From Clostridiales bacterium UBA1758 (lineage in GTDB: Bacteria > Bacillota > Clostridia > Oscillospirales > UBA1758): a stretch of DNA of 50,814 nucleotides. The position numbers and the translations under genes were made by a program. The DNA is taken from the NCBI GenBank assembly GCA_002315595.1, contig DCHG01000030.1:1-50814 (forward strand), given 5' to 3'. Below are positions 23,720-32,868 of this stretch, piece after piece. Positions within the stretch are counted from its first letter, which is position 1. Each line of letters begins with the position of its first letter. The notes under the pieces are model-generated. The model was not told the origin of the DNA. It did not search any database and saw only the letters and a list, made by a program, of their open reading frames with translations.

Positions 23720-25150
23720 TTATCGGTGGCAATCAATGGCCTTCCTGTAAACTTCCATATACTTTGCGGCGGAGGGTTCCCAACCGAAGTCACAGGACAT
23801 GGCGCGTTCGGCAAGGATCGCCCAACTCTTTTGATCCGCCCAGCAGGTGAGGGCACGGTCAACGGCGTCAAGAAGGTCATTTGCGGTAGCATCGTTAAAT
23901 ACGAACCCCGTTCCTTTCATGCCCTCGGTCACGGTGTCGGCAAGACCGCCCGTATGACGGACGATCGGAACGGAACCATATCGCATTGCGATAAGTTGTG
24001 ACAGTCCGCATGGTTCGGAAAGCGACGGCATCAGGAACATATCGGATGCGGCGTACAACTTTGTGGCAAGGTCGGAATCAAAAGTAATCTGTGCGGAGAC
24101 TTTTCCGGGGTAACGTTGTGCATAGTCGCGGAACAATTGTTCATACTGCCAGTCGCCCGTTCCGAGAACGGCGATCTGCACGGGACGGTCAAGCAGGCGC
24201 GGTAAGGCGTCGGCGACGATTCCGAAACCTTTGTGATCGACAAGGCGCGACACCATCGCAATCAGCGGGGCGTCGCAATCCGGTAAGCCGAGCATGGCAC
24301 GGATTTTTTTCTTGTTTTCCGCTTTTCCGTCGGGGGAGGTGTATTTTTTCCATAAACGCTTGTCGTCGGCGGGGTTATTCAAAACGGTATCGATGCCGTT
24401 GATGATCCCGTCGAGTTTTCCGCGTTCCGCGTTCAGGATACCTTCCAGTCCGTGCCCCTTTGCAGGATCTTCGCAGATTTCACGGGCATAGGTCGGACTG
24501 ACGGTGGTGACGCGGTCGGAAAGGACGATGCCCGCTTTCAACAAGTTGACGTCGTGGTCACTTTCGATCAAACCACTGTCGAAGTAACGGCGATCGATGC
24601 CGAAAACATCAACGAGCGTATCATCGCTGTAACGCCCCTGATATTCTATGTTGTGGATGGTGAAAACGGTGCTGATCCGATCGTAAAGTTCGCCCGAATA
24701 ATTCAGACGCAGATATGCGGGCACCAACGCCGTCTGCCAATCGTTGCAGTGGATAATATCGGGCGCAAATCCGGTCAGCGGAAGGCTGGCAAGCACCGCC
24801 TGCGAAAAATAGGCAAAGCGTTCGCCGTCATCGAAGTGACCGTAAAGATTTTTTCTGAGAAAATAGTATTCGTTGTCGATAAAATACCATGTTACGCCGT
24901 TCGAACGAAGTTCATACACGCCGCAATAGAGGTTACGCCATGCAAGCGTGAGGTTGAAATTTCCGAGAAAGGTCATTTCACTGCGCCAGTGCGCAGAAAC
25001 CGTTTCATACAACGGAAGTACGACGGCGACTTCTGCACCGGCTTTTTTCAATGCCTGCGGAAGCGCACCGATGACATCGCCGAGACCGCCGGTTTTGACA
25101 AAGGGAGCAGCCTCCGATGCCGCAATGAGAACTTTTAACTTTTTCTTCAT
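23720..25150 (-). CDS. glgA: Glycogen synthase (ADP-glucose)
   Basis: A 476-residue GT5 enzyme that adds glucose from ADP-glucose to the non-reducing end of glycogen. The ADP-glucose site KTGGLGDVIGALP is near residue 19, the central HCNDWQTAL near 132, and the C-terminal PSLSEPCGLSQLIAMRYG near 375 with the catalytic Glu. Length and GT-B layout are standard. It lies 38 bases after glgD and 17 bases before the glgP start. The ATG is preceded by GGGAGGT. Confidence 0.97.
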   Translation of the reverse strand: MKKKLKVLIAASEAAPFVKTGGLGDVIGALPQALKKAGAEVAVVLPLYETVSAHWRSEMTFLGNFNLTLAWRNLYCGVYELRSNGVTWYFIDNEYYFLRKNLYGHFDDGERFAYFSQAVLASLPLTGFAPDIIHCNDWQTALVPAYLRLNYSGELYDRISTVFTIHNIEYQGRYSDDTLVDVFGIDRRYFDSGLIESDHDVNLLKAGIVLSDRVTTVSPTYAREICEDPAKGHGLEGILNAERGKLDGIINGIDTVLNNPADDKRLWKKYTSPDGKAENKKKIRAMLGLPDCDAPLIAMVSRLVDHKGFGIVADALPRLLDRPVQIAVLGTGDWQYEQLFRDYAQRYPGKVSAQITFDSDLATKLYAASDMFLMPSLSEPCGLSQLIAMRYGSVPIVRHTGGLADTVTEGMKGTGFVFNDATANDLLDAVDRALTCWADQKSWAILAERAMSCDFGWEPSAAKYMEVYRKAIDCHR

Positions 25151-25188
25151 GTGATGACCTCCCGATCTATATCAGTAATTTCAAAATA

Positions 25189-26319
25189 TCAGATGACCGA
25201 CGCTTTTCCGGCGAGGAACGGATGAGAGCCGTAGCCCGAAACCCGAACGCCGTTGGTCACGGTCGCGTTTTTGTCGAGAATGGAACATCCGATTTCCGCA
25301 TCGGCACCGATCACGCAGTCCTGCATGATGATCGAGTCGCGGATGACGGTGTTTGCGCCTACACGGACACCGCGGAAAAGGACGCTGTTGATGATCTTTG
25401 CGCCGTTGCCGATGACACAACCGTCGGCAAGCAGGCTCGACACGATCTCGTTTTCGCCCTCATAGAAGGTCGGGGCGTCATCGCGGACTTTTGTGCGGAT
25501 CGGGCAATCGGTACGGAACAGATCGGCGCGTACACTTGCGTCAAGAAGTTCACGGTTTGCGTCGTAGAAACTTTCTATCGAGTCAATACGGCGAAGGTAG
25601 CCTTTGTATTCCCACGCGTAGATATCCAAACCCGTCAGCATTCCCTGCAAAACATCCTTTGTGAAACTGAAACGATTGTGTGCGACACACTGTGCAACAA
25701 GAAATTCAAGCAGGCTCTTTTCCATGATGAATGTGCCCGTGAACATCAGGTCGAGAAGCGGCATTCCCGGAGCGATCATCACATCGTCAACACGCCCGTT
25801 TTTATCCGTGCTGAGGAAAGTTTCGCACTTCAAAGCCTCGTCGGAAAAATGACCGCGGGTACACATGACGGTGATATAGGCGTTTTTCGAAATGTGGTAT
25901 TCCAACATTTCGTCGTAGACATGATTGGATACGATGTCGCCGTTGGAGATCAGCGCATATTTTTGCGTTGAACGGCGGATATAACTCATGACATTGTTCA
26001 GTGCGCTCATACGATGGCTGAGATTTTTTTCGGTGGATTCCTTATCGCTGAGATATGGCGGAAAGATGAAAAGTCCGTCGCGTTTGCGGTCGAGATCCCA
26101 TTCTTTTCCGCTGCCGAGGTGATCCATCAGCGAGTGGTAATTATTCTGCGTCAGCACGGCGATATTTCGAATACCGGAGTTGACCATATTCGAAAGTTCA
26201 AAGTCGATCAAACGATATCTTCCACCGAAGGGAATTGCACCCATGGCACGGGATTCGGACAGTTCCTTCATTCCCGAGTCGTTGCCGTGGACAAAGATAA
26301 AACCGAGCGTATCGTTCAT
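25189..26319 (-). CDS. glgD: GlgD, regulatory-type ADP-glucose pyrophosphorylase subunit
   Basis: A 376-residue homologue of GlgC that lacks the glycine-rich catalytic loop. Where GlgC has AGGQGSRLG, this protein begins GFIFVHGNDSGMKELSESR, and then GGRYRLIDFELSNMVNSGI follows. A left-handed beta-helix makes up the C-terminus (VIGNGAKIINSVLFRGVRVG and so on). In Firmicutes GlgD pairs with GlgC and raises activity of the heterotetramer. Its ATG overlaps the glgC stop by 4 bases (ATGA), as expected for subunits made in equal amounts. Confidence 0.96.
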   Translation of the reverse strand: MNDTLGFIFVHGNDSGMKELSESRAMGAIPFGGRYRLIDFELSNMVNSGIRNIAVLTQNNYHSLMDHLGSGKEWDLDRKRDGLFIFPPYLSDKESTEKNLSHRMSALNNVMSYIRRSTQKYALISNGDIVSNHVYDEMLEYHISKNAYITVMCTRGHFSDEALKCETFLSTDKNGRVDDVMIAPGMPLLDLMFTGTFIMEKSLLEFLVAQCVAHNRFSFTKDVLQGMLTGLDIYAWEYKGYLRRIDSIESFYDANRELLDASVRADLFRTDCPIRTKVRDDAPTFYEGENEIVSSLLADGCVIGNGAKIINSVLFRGVRVGANTVIRDSIIMQDCVIGADAEIGCSILDKNATVTNGVRVSGYGSHPFLAGKASVI

Positions 26320-27503
26320 ATCAGGTCACCTCTCGCAATCTGTGCTCCGGGATCGACAACCGAACCTTCGGGCAAAAGGACATCCGCGCCGATGACGGCA
26401 ATGCCGGATTTTTCGCCGCCGACGGCACCGACATGGGCGTTTTGACCGATGACGGCGTTTTCGGCGATCATCGCATATTCGACGACGGCTCCGGCTTCCA
26501 CACGGGCACCGGGCATCAAAACACTGTCGCGGACAACGGCGCCCGGTCCGACATATGCGCCGTAACCGATGACGCTGTGAACGATATTTCCATAGATCGA
26601 CGAGCCCTCCGCAATCGACGAGCCGACGATCTTTGCGCCCTCTGCAATGTACTGCGGCGGCTGACCGGAGTTGCGTCCGTAGACCTTCCAAGCAGGATCG
26701 CGAAGCGTGATGCCGGAATCGTCACGGAGAAGATCCATATTTGCGTCCCAAAGACTCTTGATGGTACCGACGTCTTTCCAGTAACCTTTGTATTCGTAAC
26801 TTTGCAATTTTTCGCCCGCATTCAGCAGGTTCGGAATGATGTTGCCGCCGAAGTCATTGGCACTCGACGGATCGGCATCGTCTTCCAACAATGCACGACG
26901 CAGGACGGAATACGAAAAGATATACACGCCCATTGAAGCGGTATTGCTCGTCGGATTTGCCGGTTTTTCGGCGAATTCCGTGATACGCCCGTTTTCGTCG
27001 GTGGACATGATGCCAAAACGCGACGCTTCCTCCCACGGGACGCGAATAATGGCGATCGTGCAGGCGGCATTGGTGCGTTTATGACAATCGAGCATTTCGG
27101 CATAATTCATTTTGTAGATGTGGTCGCCCGAGAGGATGAGGACGTATTCGGGGTTGAACGCATCAATGAAATTGATATTCTGACAGACGGCGTTCGCAGT
27201 GCCTTTATACCATTCGCCGGATGCGCCGGTCATATACGGCGGAAGAATCGAAACACCGCCGTCGATGCGGTCGAGATCCCACGGGTGACCGTTGCCGATG
27301 TAACTGTTCAGTTCCAACGGGCGGTATTGAGTAAGGACGCCGACGGTATCAATGCCGGAGTTCACGCAGTTGGAAAGCGGAAAATCAATGATGCGGTTTT
27401 TGCCACCGAAAGGTACTGCGGGCTTTGCCACGGAGCGTGTCAGCACCCCGAGACGACTACCCTGCCCGCCGGCAAGCAGCATGGCGATACATTCTTTTTT
27501 CAT
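26316..27503 (-). CDS. glgC: Glucose-1-phosphate adenylyltransferase, catalytic subunit
   Basis: A 395-residue enzyme that makes ADP-glucose from glucose-1-phosphate and ATP, the committed step of bacterial glycogen synthesis. It has the nucleotide loop LAGGQGSRLGVLT near residue 10, GGKNRIIDFPLSNC, LSGDHIYKMNY near 130 and ITEFAEKP near 188, with a beta-helix domain at the end. The start at 27503 follows a GGTGG-type ribosome-binding site; an in-frame extension upstream overlaps glgB and has no homologous residues. It lies 32 bases after glgB. Confidence 0.97.
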   Translation of the reverse strand: MKKECIAMLLAGGQGSRLGVLTRSVAKPAVPFGGKNRIIDFPLSNCVNSGIDTVGVLTQYRPLELNSYIGNGHPWDLDRIDGGVSILPPYMTGASGEWYKGTANAVCQNINFIDAFNPEYVLILSGDHIYKMNYAEMLDCHKRTNAACTIAIIRVPWEEASRFGIMSTDENGRITEFAEKPANPTSNTASMGVYIFSYSVLRRALLEDDADPSSANDFGGNIIPNLLNAGEKLQSYEYKGYWKDVGTIKSLWDANMDLLRDDSGITLRDPAWKVYGRNSGQPPQYIAEGAKIVGSSIAEGSSIYGNIVHSVIGYGAYVGPGAVVRDSVLMPGARVEAGAVVEYAMIAENAVIGQNAHVGAVGGEKSGIAVIGADVLLPEGSVVDPGAQIARGDLI

Positions 27504-27535
27504 GTGTCCACCTGTCCTTTCAATAACGGAAGGTT

Positions 27536-29422
27536 TTATTTTTTCTTTGATGTGACTTTGCGACGACGTGGCTTTTTCGGGGGATCCGGTCGACGGACAA
27601 GATACACGCAACCGTTGCCGGGAACGGTCAGCGTCACGCTGTGCTCAAATCCATGGAACGCACCCGCGTCACCGCCGAGCGATACATCGGCATTGGACAG
27701 TGCGAGATCCCATGTTCCGTCGGGCAGACCGAACGGGACATTTTGCCATTCACAGGGCGAAAAGTTAAAAATACACGCGACCTGATCGCCCGAATCTGGA
27801 TCCATACGAAGAAAACTGAGCAAATTCCGATCCGCATCATCGGGATCGATCCAACGAAAGCCGTCCCAGCCGAGATCTTCCCGCCATAGCGCGGGATGGG
27901 CGAGGTAAAATTCGTTCACGGCACGATAGAATGCCTGAATCGAACGGTGTGCATCATACGTGAGAAGCAACCAGTCGATCTCGCGGTGATAATTCCATTC
28001 AATGAACTGCCCGATTTCTTCGCCCATAAAGGCGAGTTTTTTGCCTGGTTGAGCGATCATATACGCGGCAAAGCATTTGCACGCGGCAAACTGTTCGTCG
28101 TAGTTGCCGTGCTGACGCGAAAGAAGCGAACGCTTGCCGTGGACGACCTCATCGTGAGAGATCGGCAATATATAATTTTCGTTGAAGGCGTACATCAACG
28201 GGAAGGTCAGTTTGTTATGGTCGTAGCGGCGGAAGACCGGGTCGGTTTCGATATATTTGAGTATGTCGTTCATCCAGCCCATATTCCACTTAAAATCAAA
28301 TCCGAGTCCGCCGTCGGATACCGGAGCGGTAATCTTCGGCCATGCCGAACTTTCCTCGGCAATCATCAAAGCGGAGGGGAACAGACCGTGAACGCAGGTG
28401 TTGAGTTTTTTCAAAAACGCAACGGCTTCCAAATTTTCGTTGCCGCCGTAGATGTTCGGCGACCACTCCCCGTCACGCCGACCGAAGTCGAGATAGAGCA
28501 TCGAGGACACCGCGTCGATTCGGACGCCGTCGAAATGATATTCTTTCAGCCAGTAGCAGACATTGGAAATGAGAAAACTCTGCACCTGCGTTTTGCCGAA
28601 ATCAAATACACGCGTGCCCCAGTCGGGCTGTTCGGCACGGCGCGGATCACTGTATTCGAAAAGTCTTGTCCCATCGAATTCATATAAGCCGTGTGCGTCC
28701 TTTGGGAAATGCGCGCCCACCCAGTCGAGAATGACGCCGATCCCGTTGCGGTGCAGAGTATCGACGAGATACATCAGATCCGAGGGGGTGCCGAAGCGGG
28801 AGGTCGGTGCATAATAACCCGTGACCTGATACCCCCATGAATCGTCGAGAGGATATTCACTGAGTGGCATGAATTCCACATGGGTGTAGCCCATTTTGCG
28901 TACATAATCGACAAGTTGATCGGCTAATTCACGGTAAGAAAGCGGATTGCCGTCCTCGTGAAGGCGCCAGGAGCCCGCGTGTACTTCGTAAATATTGACG
29001 GGTGAACGTTTCGGATCGACCGTATCACGACGACTCATCCATGCTTCATCGCCCCATTCATAACCTGCGAAATCGTAAACTTTTGATGCCGTCGCAGGAC
29101 GGGTTTCGCAATGAAAGGCGAACGGGTCGGATTTCAAAACGGTGTTGCCCTTTTGATCGGTCACGGCATATTTATACGCTGCCCATTGGGTGGCAGCGGG
29201 CAAATAGGTTTCCCATACACCGTCGTCAAGCCTGACCATTGGATCGATGGAAGAATCCCAGCCGTTGAAGTCGCCGACAACGGAAACGGAGGCGGCATTC
29301 GGCGCCCACACGCGGAAATCGGCGCCCCCGCTTTCGCGTAAATGCGCACCGAGCCAGCGATAGGCATCACGGCTTTCACCGATGTCGAAAAAATAACCCG
29401 CATGATTTTCGCGTTGACTCAC
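27536..29422 (-). CDS. glgB: 1,4-alpha-glucan branching enzyme with basic C-terminal tail
   Basis: A 628-residue GH13_9 enzyme that forms alpha-1,6 branches. It has a CBM48 domain (FRVWAPNAASVSVVGDFNGW near residue 37), the barrel motifs DGVRIDAVSSMLYLDF with the nucleophile, AEESSAWP with the acid/base, and SHDEVVHGK. The last 17 residues are strongly basic (PPKKPRRRKVTSKKK), beyond the normal end of the all-beta C domain. The start is GTG 29422, 7 bases after GAAAGGGGG; a TTG at 29440 overlaps that site. It is the first gene of the glg operon. Confidence 0.96.
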   Translation of the reverse strand: MSQRENHAGYFFDIGESRDAYRWLGAHLRESGGADFRVWAPNAASVSVVGDFNGWDSSIDPMVRLDDGVWETYLPAATQWAAYKYAVTDQKGNTVLKSDPFAFHCETRPATASKVYDFAGYEWGDEAWMSRRDTVDPKRSPVNIYEVHAGSWRLHEDGNPLSYRELADQLVDYVRKMGYTHVEFMPLSEYPLDDSWGYQVTGYYAPTSRFGTPSDLMYLVDTLHRNGIGVILDWVGAHFPKDAHGLYEFDGTRLFEYSDPRRAEQPDWGTRVFDFGKTQVQSFLISNVCYWLKEYHFDGVRIDAVSSMLYLDFGRRDGEWSPNIYGGNENLEAVAFLKKLNTCVHGLFPSALMIAEESSAWPKITAPVSDGGLGFDFKWNMGWMNDILKYIETDPVFRRYDHNKLTFPLMYAFNENYILPISHDEVVHGKRSLLSRQHGNYDEQFAACKCFAAYMIAQPGKKLAFMGEEIGQFIEWNYHREIDWLLLTYDAHRSIQAFYRAVNEFYLAHPALWREDLGWDGFRWIDPDDADRNLLSFLRMDPDSGDQVACIFNFSPCEWQNVPFGLPDGTWDLALSNADVSLGGDAGAFHGFEHSVTLTVPGNGCVYLVRRPDPPKKPRRRKVTSKKK

Positions 29423-29461
29423 GAAAACGCCCCCTTTCAATCACAATGATTTACCTTATTT

Positions 29462-29490
29462 ATTATATCACTGTTTGTAGAAATTGACAA
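29462..29490 (-). promoter_or_regulatory. Sigma-A promoter of the glycogen operon
   Basis: On the minus strand TTGTCA (29490-29485), a 17-base spacer and TATAAT (29467-29462), giving a leader of about 35 bases before the glgB GTG. No operator-like repeat was noticed. Confidence 0.88.
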
Positions 29491-29562
29491 GAACATTTTA
29501 CAAATTGCACAATGAAAAATGAAAAGAAAAGAGTACTTCTGTACCTTTCGACAACAATCAAA

Positions 29563-29590
29563 ACACCCTGCTCGGTCAGAGCAGGGTAGC
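29563..29590 (-). terminator. Terminator after the MFS gene
   Basis: ACCCTGCTC (29565-29573) pairs perfectly with GAGCAGGGT (29579-29587) around GGTCA. On the minus strand a broken T-run (gttttgatt) follows. It separates the MFS gene from the glg promoter. Confidence 0.8.
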
Positions 29591-29593
29591 AAA

Positions 29594-30886
29594 TTATGCT
29601 TCGATTTCCTTTTTACGCTTTGCAACACGGCGCGCACGCACGATAAGAACAGTTGTCACGATCGTTCGAATGACAAAGAATGACGAATAGAGCGTGGTGA
29701 ATGTATGGACATTTTCACCGATGGCAGTGTAAATTTTCACGCCGATATACGGCATGATGGAGTTTGAAAGCATGATCGCCATCGTGTAGATGCTCACGCA
29801 GAGGGCACGGTTGCGTTCTGGTGTGAGAAGCAGAATGATCTGCGACGCCGCAAGCGTCAACGCAGGAACTGCAAAATGGACAACCGACGCCGAAATTATA
29901 AACGGCCATTGACGTGAGCCGACCGGGAATAGCCCGATACAGACGAGCATGACGATCATCGCCATTCCGAGTGCGCCGGAGCCCCATGCGAGGCTTCGGT
30001 CAAGGTTGGACGCTTTGCGGGCATTATATCTCGCCCAAACGGGGATAGAGATACATTCAACAAGGCTTGTCAGCATATTCGTATAGCCGTACTGCACCTC
30101 GTTCATTCCGATATAGCGGATCTCGCCGATATACCAAAGCGACCAGTCGAGATGCCATGACATATAGAAAAACAAAATACAGAAAAAGAAAGAACGGAAT
30201 TCTTTCGACGAGAACATATCGTGAAGTGCTTTACGGAAGGTCGCAAGCGACACGGAATGTTCGTGAGAGATCGGACGATCGTCGTTTTTGTGCAGGAAGA
30301 TGATGATCGCAGCGATCAGCGATGCGACGCCGTTGATATAGTAAAAAATGCGGTAGACATTGAGCTTGGCGTCGGCACTTCCTGCCCTTGCAAGAAAATA
30401 TGAGAAGATGAGGGGTGCCGCCATTCCGCTGAAATAGATACAGATGTTTCTTACGGCGAGAATGCGGTTTCTCTCATCGTCATTTGCCACCGTGCCGAGA
30501 AGTGTCAGCCACGGAGCCGAATGGGAGCCGTAAAGCCCACTTGTCAGTCCGAGACCGACAAAATAGAACGGAATGGCGAGTGCACCGAACAGCGGGACGC
30601 TTCCGAAAAAAAGATAGACAAATGAGATAAAAAGCGGGATCAGTGCGGGCAGAGTCTTCGCGTGTTTACAACGGTCGCCGAGGACTCCGAGGGGAAGCAA
30701 GGCAACACAACCGACCGCATTCGATACAAGATTGATCAGTCCGAGTTTTGAATCCGGCAGCCCGAGCGCCGTGGCGTAGAGGTTATTGCCGTATCCGCTT
30801 GCGGAAACGGCATATTGCATAATCAATCCGTCAAGGGCGAATAGTATCGTCTTTCTCACGCTGTGGGAGAGTTTTCCTTCCTTCAT
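29594..30886 (-). CDS. MFS transporter, substrate unknown
   Basis: A membrane protein of about 430 residues with 11-12 helices. The loop between helices 2 and 3 reads LPLGVLGDRCKHAKTLP, the usual place of the MFS A-motif, and a longer cytoplasmic loop near residue 210 splits the two halves. It has a bias toward LYGSHSAPWLTLLGTVANDDERNRILAVRN, a phrase seen in MFS proteins with sugar-like or unknown substrates. I prefer the ATG at 30886, nine bases after AAGG, over one three codons earlier. It has its own promoter and terminator and so is a single-gene unit. No substrate can be assigned. Confidence 0.85.
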   Translation of the reverse strand: MKEGKLSHSVRKTILFALDGLIMQYAVSASGYGNNLYATALGLPDSKLGLINLVSNAVGCVALLPLGVLGDRCKHAKTLPALIPLFISFVYLFFGSVPLFGALAIPFYFVGLGLTSGLYGSHSAPWLTLLGTVANDDERNRILAVRNICIYFSGMAAPLIFSYFLARAGSADAKLNVYRIFYYINGVASLIAAIIIFLHKNDDRPISHEHSVSLATFRKALHDMFSSKEFRSFFFCILFFYMSWHLDWSLWYIGEIRYIGMNEVQYGYTNMLTSLVECISIPVWARYNARKASNLDRSLAWGSGALGMAMIVMLVCIGLFPVGSRQWPFIISASVVHFAVPALTLAASQIILLLTPERNRALCVSIYTMAIMLSNSIMPYIGVKIYTAIGENVHTFTTLYSSFFVIRTIVTTVLIVRARRVAKRKKEIEA

Positions 30887-30924
30887 ACTACACATCCTTC
30901 ATCCATCTTTCCAAGACATCATTT

Positions 30925-30953
30925 AGTATAAATGAATCGGCGAAAACCGTCAA
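30925..30953 (-). promoter_or_regulatory. Sigma-A promoter of the MFS gene
   Basis: On the minus strand TTGACG (30953-30948), a 17-base spacer and TATACT (30930-30925). The -35 box overlaps the stop codon of the cysteine desulfurase gene. Confidence 0.82.
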
Positions 30954-32092
30954 GAAAAATCACGGTGCGTTACAATGTGTTTCACCGTATGCGACAGTGC
31001 GAAAACATCGCTTTCCCGATTGAACGGACCGAAACTGACACGGACGGTTCCGTTCGGAAATGTCCCCGCTGATCTGTGCGCCAACGGTGCGCAGTGTAAT
31101 CCCGCACGGACGGCGATCGCATCGTCCGCAAGACGATTGGCGACCTGCTGACAATCCATGCCGTCGACGGTAAAACTGATAATACCGACGCGATCGGCAG
31201 ACGGAATACAGTGAACGGCGGTAATTTTCGACAGTTCGTTTTCGGCAAGTTCGGTCAGACGGATCTCATGGCGGAAAATCGCATCTCGCCCCATTCGGCG
31301 AAGAAACCGAATTCCTTCGGTCAGACCGTATGCGCCTGCCGAATTCTGCGTGCCGGATTCCAATGCGTCGGGCAAAAAATCGGGTTGAAGCGGATCGGCG
31401 GAATTCGATCCCGTTCCGCCACGAATCAAAGGGGAAAACTTATCCGAAAGCACAAGCAATGCACCCGTACCCTGCGGACCGAGCAGTCCTTTATGCCCAG
31501 GAAAGGCGACAAATGCGGTACCGCGCAGGCGGCTGACATCCAACGGAAGAATTCCCGCCGTCTGTGATGCGTCGATGATGAGTGGAACACCCGCATCTGC
31601 GCAGACTGCGTCGATTTCTTCAATCGGAAGAATCGTGCCGAATACATTCGACGCCACCGTGCAGACGGCAAAATCCGCGCCCCTGAGTCTGCTCCAAAAC
31701 CCGTCCACCGCGACAGAGGGGGTTTGCGGTGATACGGGGACGATTGAATGAGTGTCGGTCAGGGCGTGTACGGGGCGGAGGACGGCGTTGTGTTCAAGTG
31801 ATGAAATCACCGCGTGACTTCCGTTTCCGGCAAGCGAGGAAATGGCGAGATTCAATGCGTGTGTGGCATTTTGTGTCAAAACGACGCGTTTCGGATCGTA
31901 AAGCGAGAAAAAATCGGCGATCTCCGAACGACAGTTGAACAATGCCTCGTCCGCCCCGATGGCGGCGGGATGGGAGCCGCGTCCGGCACCGCCGAACGAT
32001 TGAATTCCTTCGGCGATGGCATGTGAGACCTCGGGCGGCTTCGGAAGCGATGTCGCGGCATTGTCGAGATAGATCAAACGATTTCGGTGCAT
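30950..32092 (-). CDS. Cysteine desulfurase-like class V aminotransferase
   Basis: A 380-residue PLP enzyme of the NifS/SufS superfamily. It starts YLDNAATSLPKPPEV, has the PLP-contact Asp in LIIDASQTAG (174), the Schiff-base Lys in FPGHKGLLG (201) and the reactive Cys in GLHCAPLAH (334). The RxGLHC context is that of group II (SufS/CsdB-like) enzymes, which mobilise sulfur or selenium from cysteine or selenocysteine. No scaffold (sufU, iscU) or thiI gene is adjacent. Its start overlaps the end of the DUF3343 gene by 19 bases, which points to joint function with that putative carrier. Confidence 0.9.
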   Translation of the reverse strand: MHRNRLIYLDNAATSLPKPPEVSHAIAEGIQSFGGAGRGSHPAAIGADEALFNCRSEIADFFSLYDPKRVVLTQNATHALNLAISSLAGNGSHAVISSLEHNAVLRPVHALTDTHSIVPVSPQTPSVAVDGFWSRLRGADFAVCTVASNVFGTILPIEEIDAVCADAGVPLIIDASQTAGILPLDVSRLRGTAFVAFPGHKGLLGPQGTGALLVLSDKFSPLIRGGTGSNSADPLQPDFLPDALESGTQNSAGAYGLTEGIRFLRRMGRDAIFRHEIRLTELAENELSKITAVHCIPSADRVGIISFTVDGMDCQQVANRLADDAIAVRAGLHCAPLAHRSAGTFPNGTVRVSFGPFNRESDVFALSHTVKHIVTHRDFS

Positions 32093-32316
32093 TTTCCCTC
32101 ATCTCCGATCCGACAAATGTGATCCCACGGTTGTTGGGCGAGAAGCATTTTCGCCGCGGATAACGACCGATCACTGACACGAACGGCGGGCAGACATCCG
32201 CGTCCGTCAGCGGAAACGGGCGCTTTCGTCACGGTCGCGTTGATTCCGTGTCTCAATAAAATCCGCCGTGCAGACTGTGCATCGGTGGAATTCCGATATA
32301 CAAACAGGTAATTCAT
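32074..32316 (-). CDS. DUF3343 putative S/Se carrier protein
   Basis: An 80-residue protein starting MNYLFVYRNSTDAQSARRIL and ending near CRIGDEGKCTEIV. This is the DUF3343 (Pfam PF11823) pattern: a short alpha/beta protein that has been proposed to carry sulfur or selenium. Three cysteines (in GRGCLPA, HICRIG and GKCTE) are candidates for the carrier thiol. It is encoded directly ahead of, and overlaps, the cysteine desulfurase. The ATG at 32316 has GGAG 11 bases upstream; a start 8 codons earlier would run through that site. It diverges from spoVAC over a 54-base gap. Confidence 0.85.
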   Translation of the reverse strand: MNYLFVYRNSTDAQSARRILLRHGINATVTKAPVSADGRGCLPAVRVSDRSLSAAKMLLAQQPWDHICRIGDEGKCTEIV

Positions 32317-32370
32317 TTTTAACCAAACTCCTTCAATCACAGTATATGTATCAAAAAGGAGGCTTGCGAC

Positions 32371-32868
32371 GTGAGAATAATTTCAGAAAAATCGCAGAAA
32401 ATAGCCTTGAAAGGCAGGAAAAATGCAATGCTTGATGAAAAAAACTACCCAGAATTTGTGAAAAAGCACTCACCGAGATCGCCGATCGGATACAATCTGA
32501 TCTGTGCGTTTGCGGTTGGCGGGACTATATGCGCCGTCGGACAGGGATTGAAGGATCTATATCTCTTTCTCGGAGCGACCGAAGAGATCGCAGGAGGAGC
32601 GATGAGTATTACGCTGATCTTTCTCGGAGCCTTTTTGACGGCAATCGGCGTTTACGACCGCATCGGAAAGCACGCAGGCGCGGGTAGTTTTTTGCCGATC
32701 ACGGGATTTGCGAATTCCATGGTTTCGGCGGCGGTGGAATTCAACAGTGAAGGACTGGTCATGGGCGTTGGAACGAAGATGTTTTCGGTCGCAGGCCCGG
32801 TTTTGGTGTTCGGAGTGACGACCTCGGTCGTTGTCGGTATCATTTCTTGGGTGGTGGGATTGATTTGA
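32371..32868 (+). CDS. spoVAC: Stage V sporulation protein AC
   Basis: A 165-residue membrane protein with a basic N-terminus and about four helices. LICAFAVGGTICAVGQGLKD and GVYDRIGKHAGAGSFLPITG are typical of SpoVAC. SpoVA proteins form the inner-membrane channel that loads dipicolinic acid into the forespore and releases it on germination; SpoVAC has been described as a mechanosensitive channel. The start is GTG, 8 bases after AAGGAGG. It opens a spoVAC-spoVAD-spoVAE operon. I found no convincing sigma-G promoter in the short gap upstream. Confidence 0.96.
   Translation: MRIISEKSQKIALKGRKNAMLDEKNYPEFVKKHSPRSPIGYNLICAFAVGGTICAVGQGLKDLYLFLGATEEIAGGAMSITLIFLGAFLTAIGVYDRIGKHAGAGSFLPITGFANSMVSAAVEFNSEGLVMGVGTKMFSVAGPVLVFGVTTSVVVGIISWVVGLI

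Noticed and set aside
27504..27611. A 36-codon N-terminal extension of GlgC
   Set aside because: It overlaps the end of glgB, has no homologous residues, and a proper start with ribosome-binding site exists at 27503.
32317..32370. A sigma-G promoter for spoVAC
   Set aside because: CAGTATA at 32340 is only a partial -10 match and there is no acceptable -35 at the right distance.
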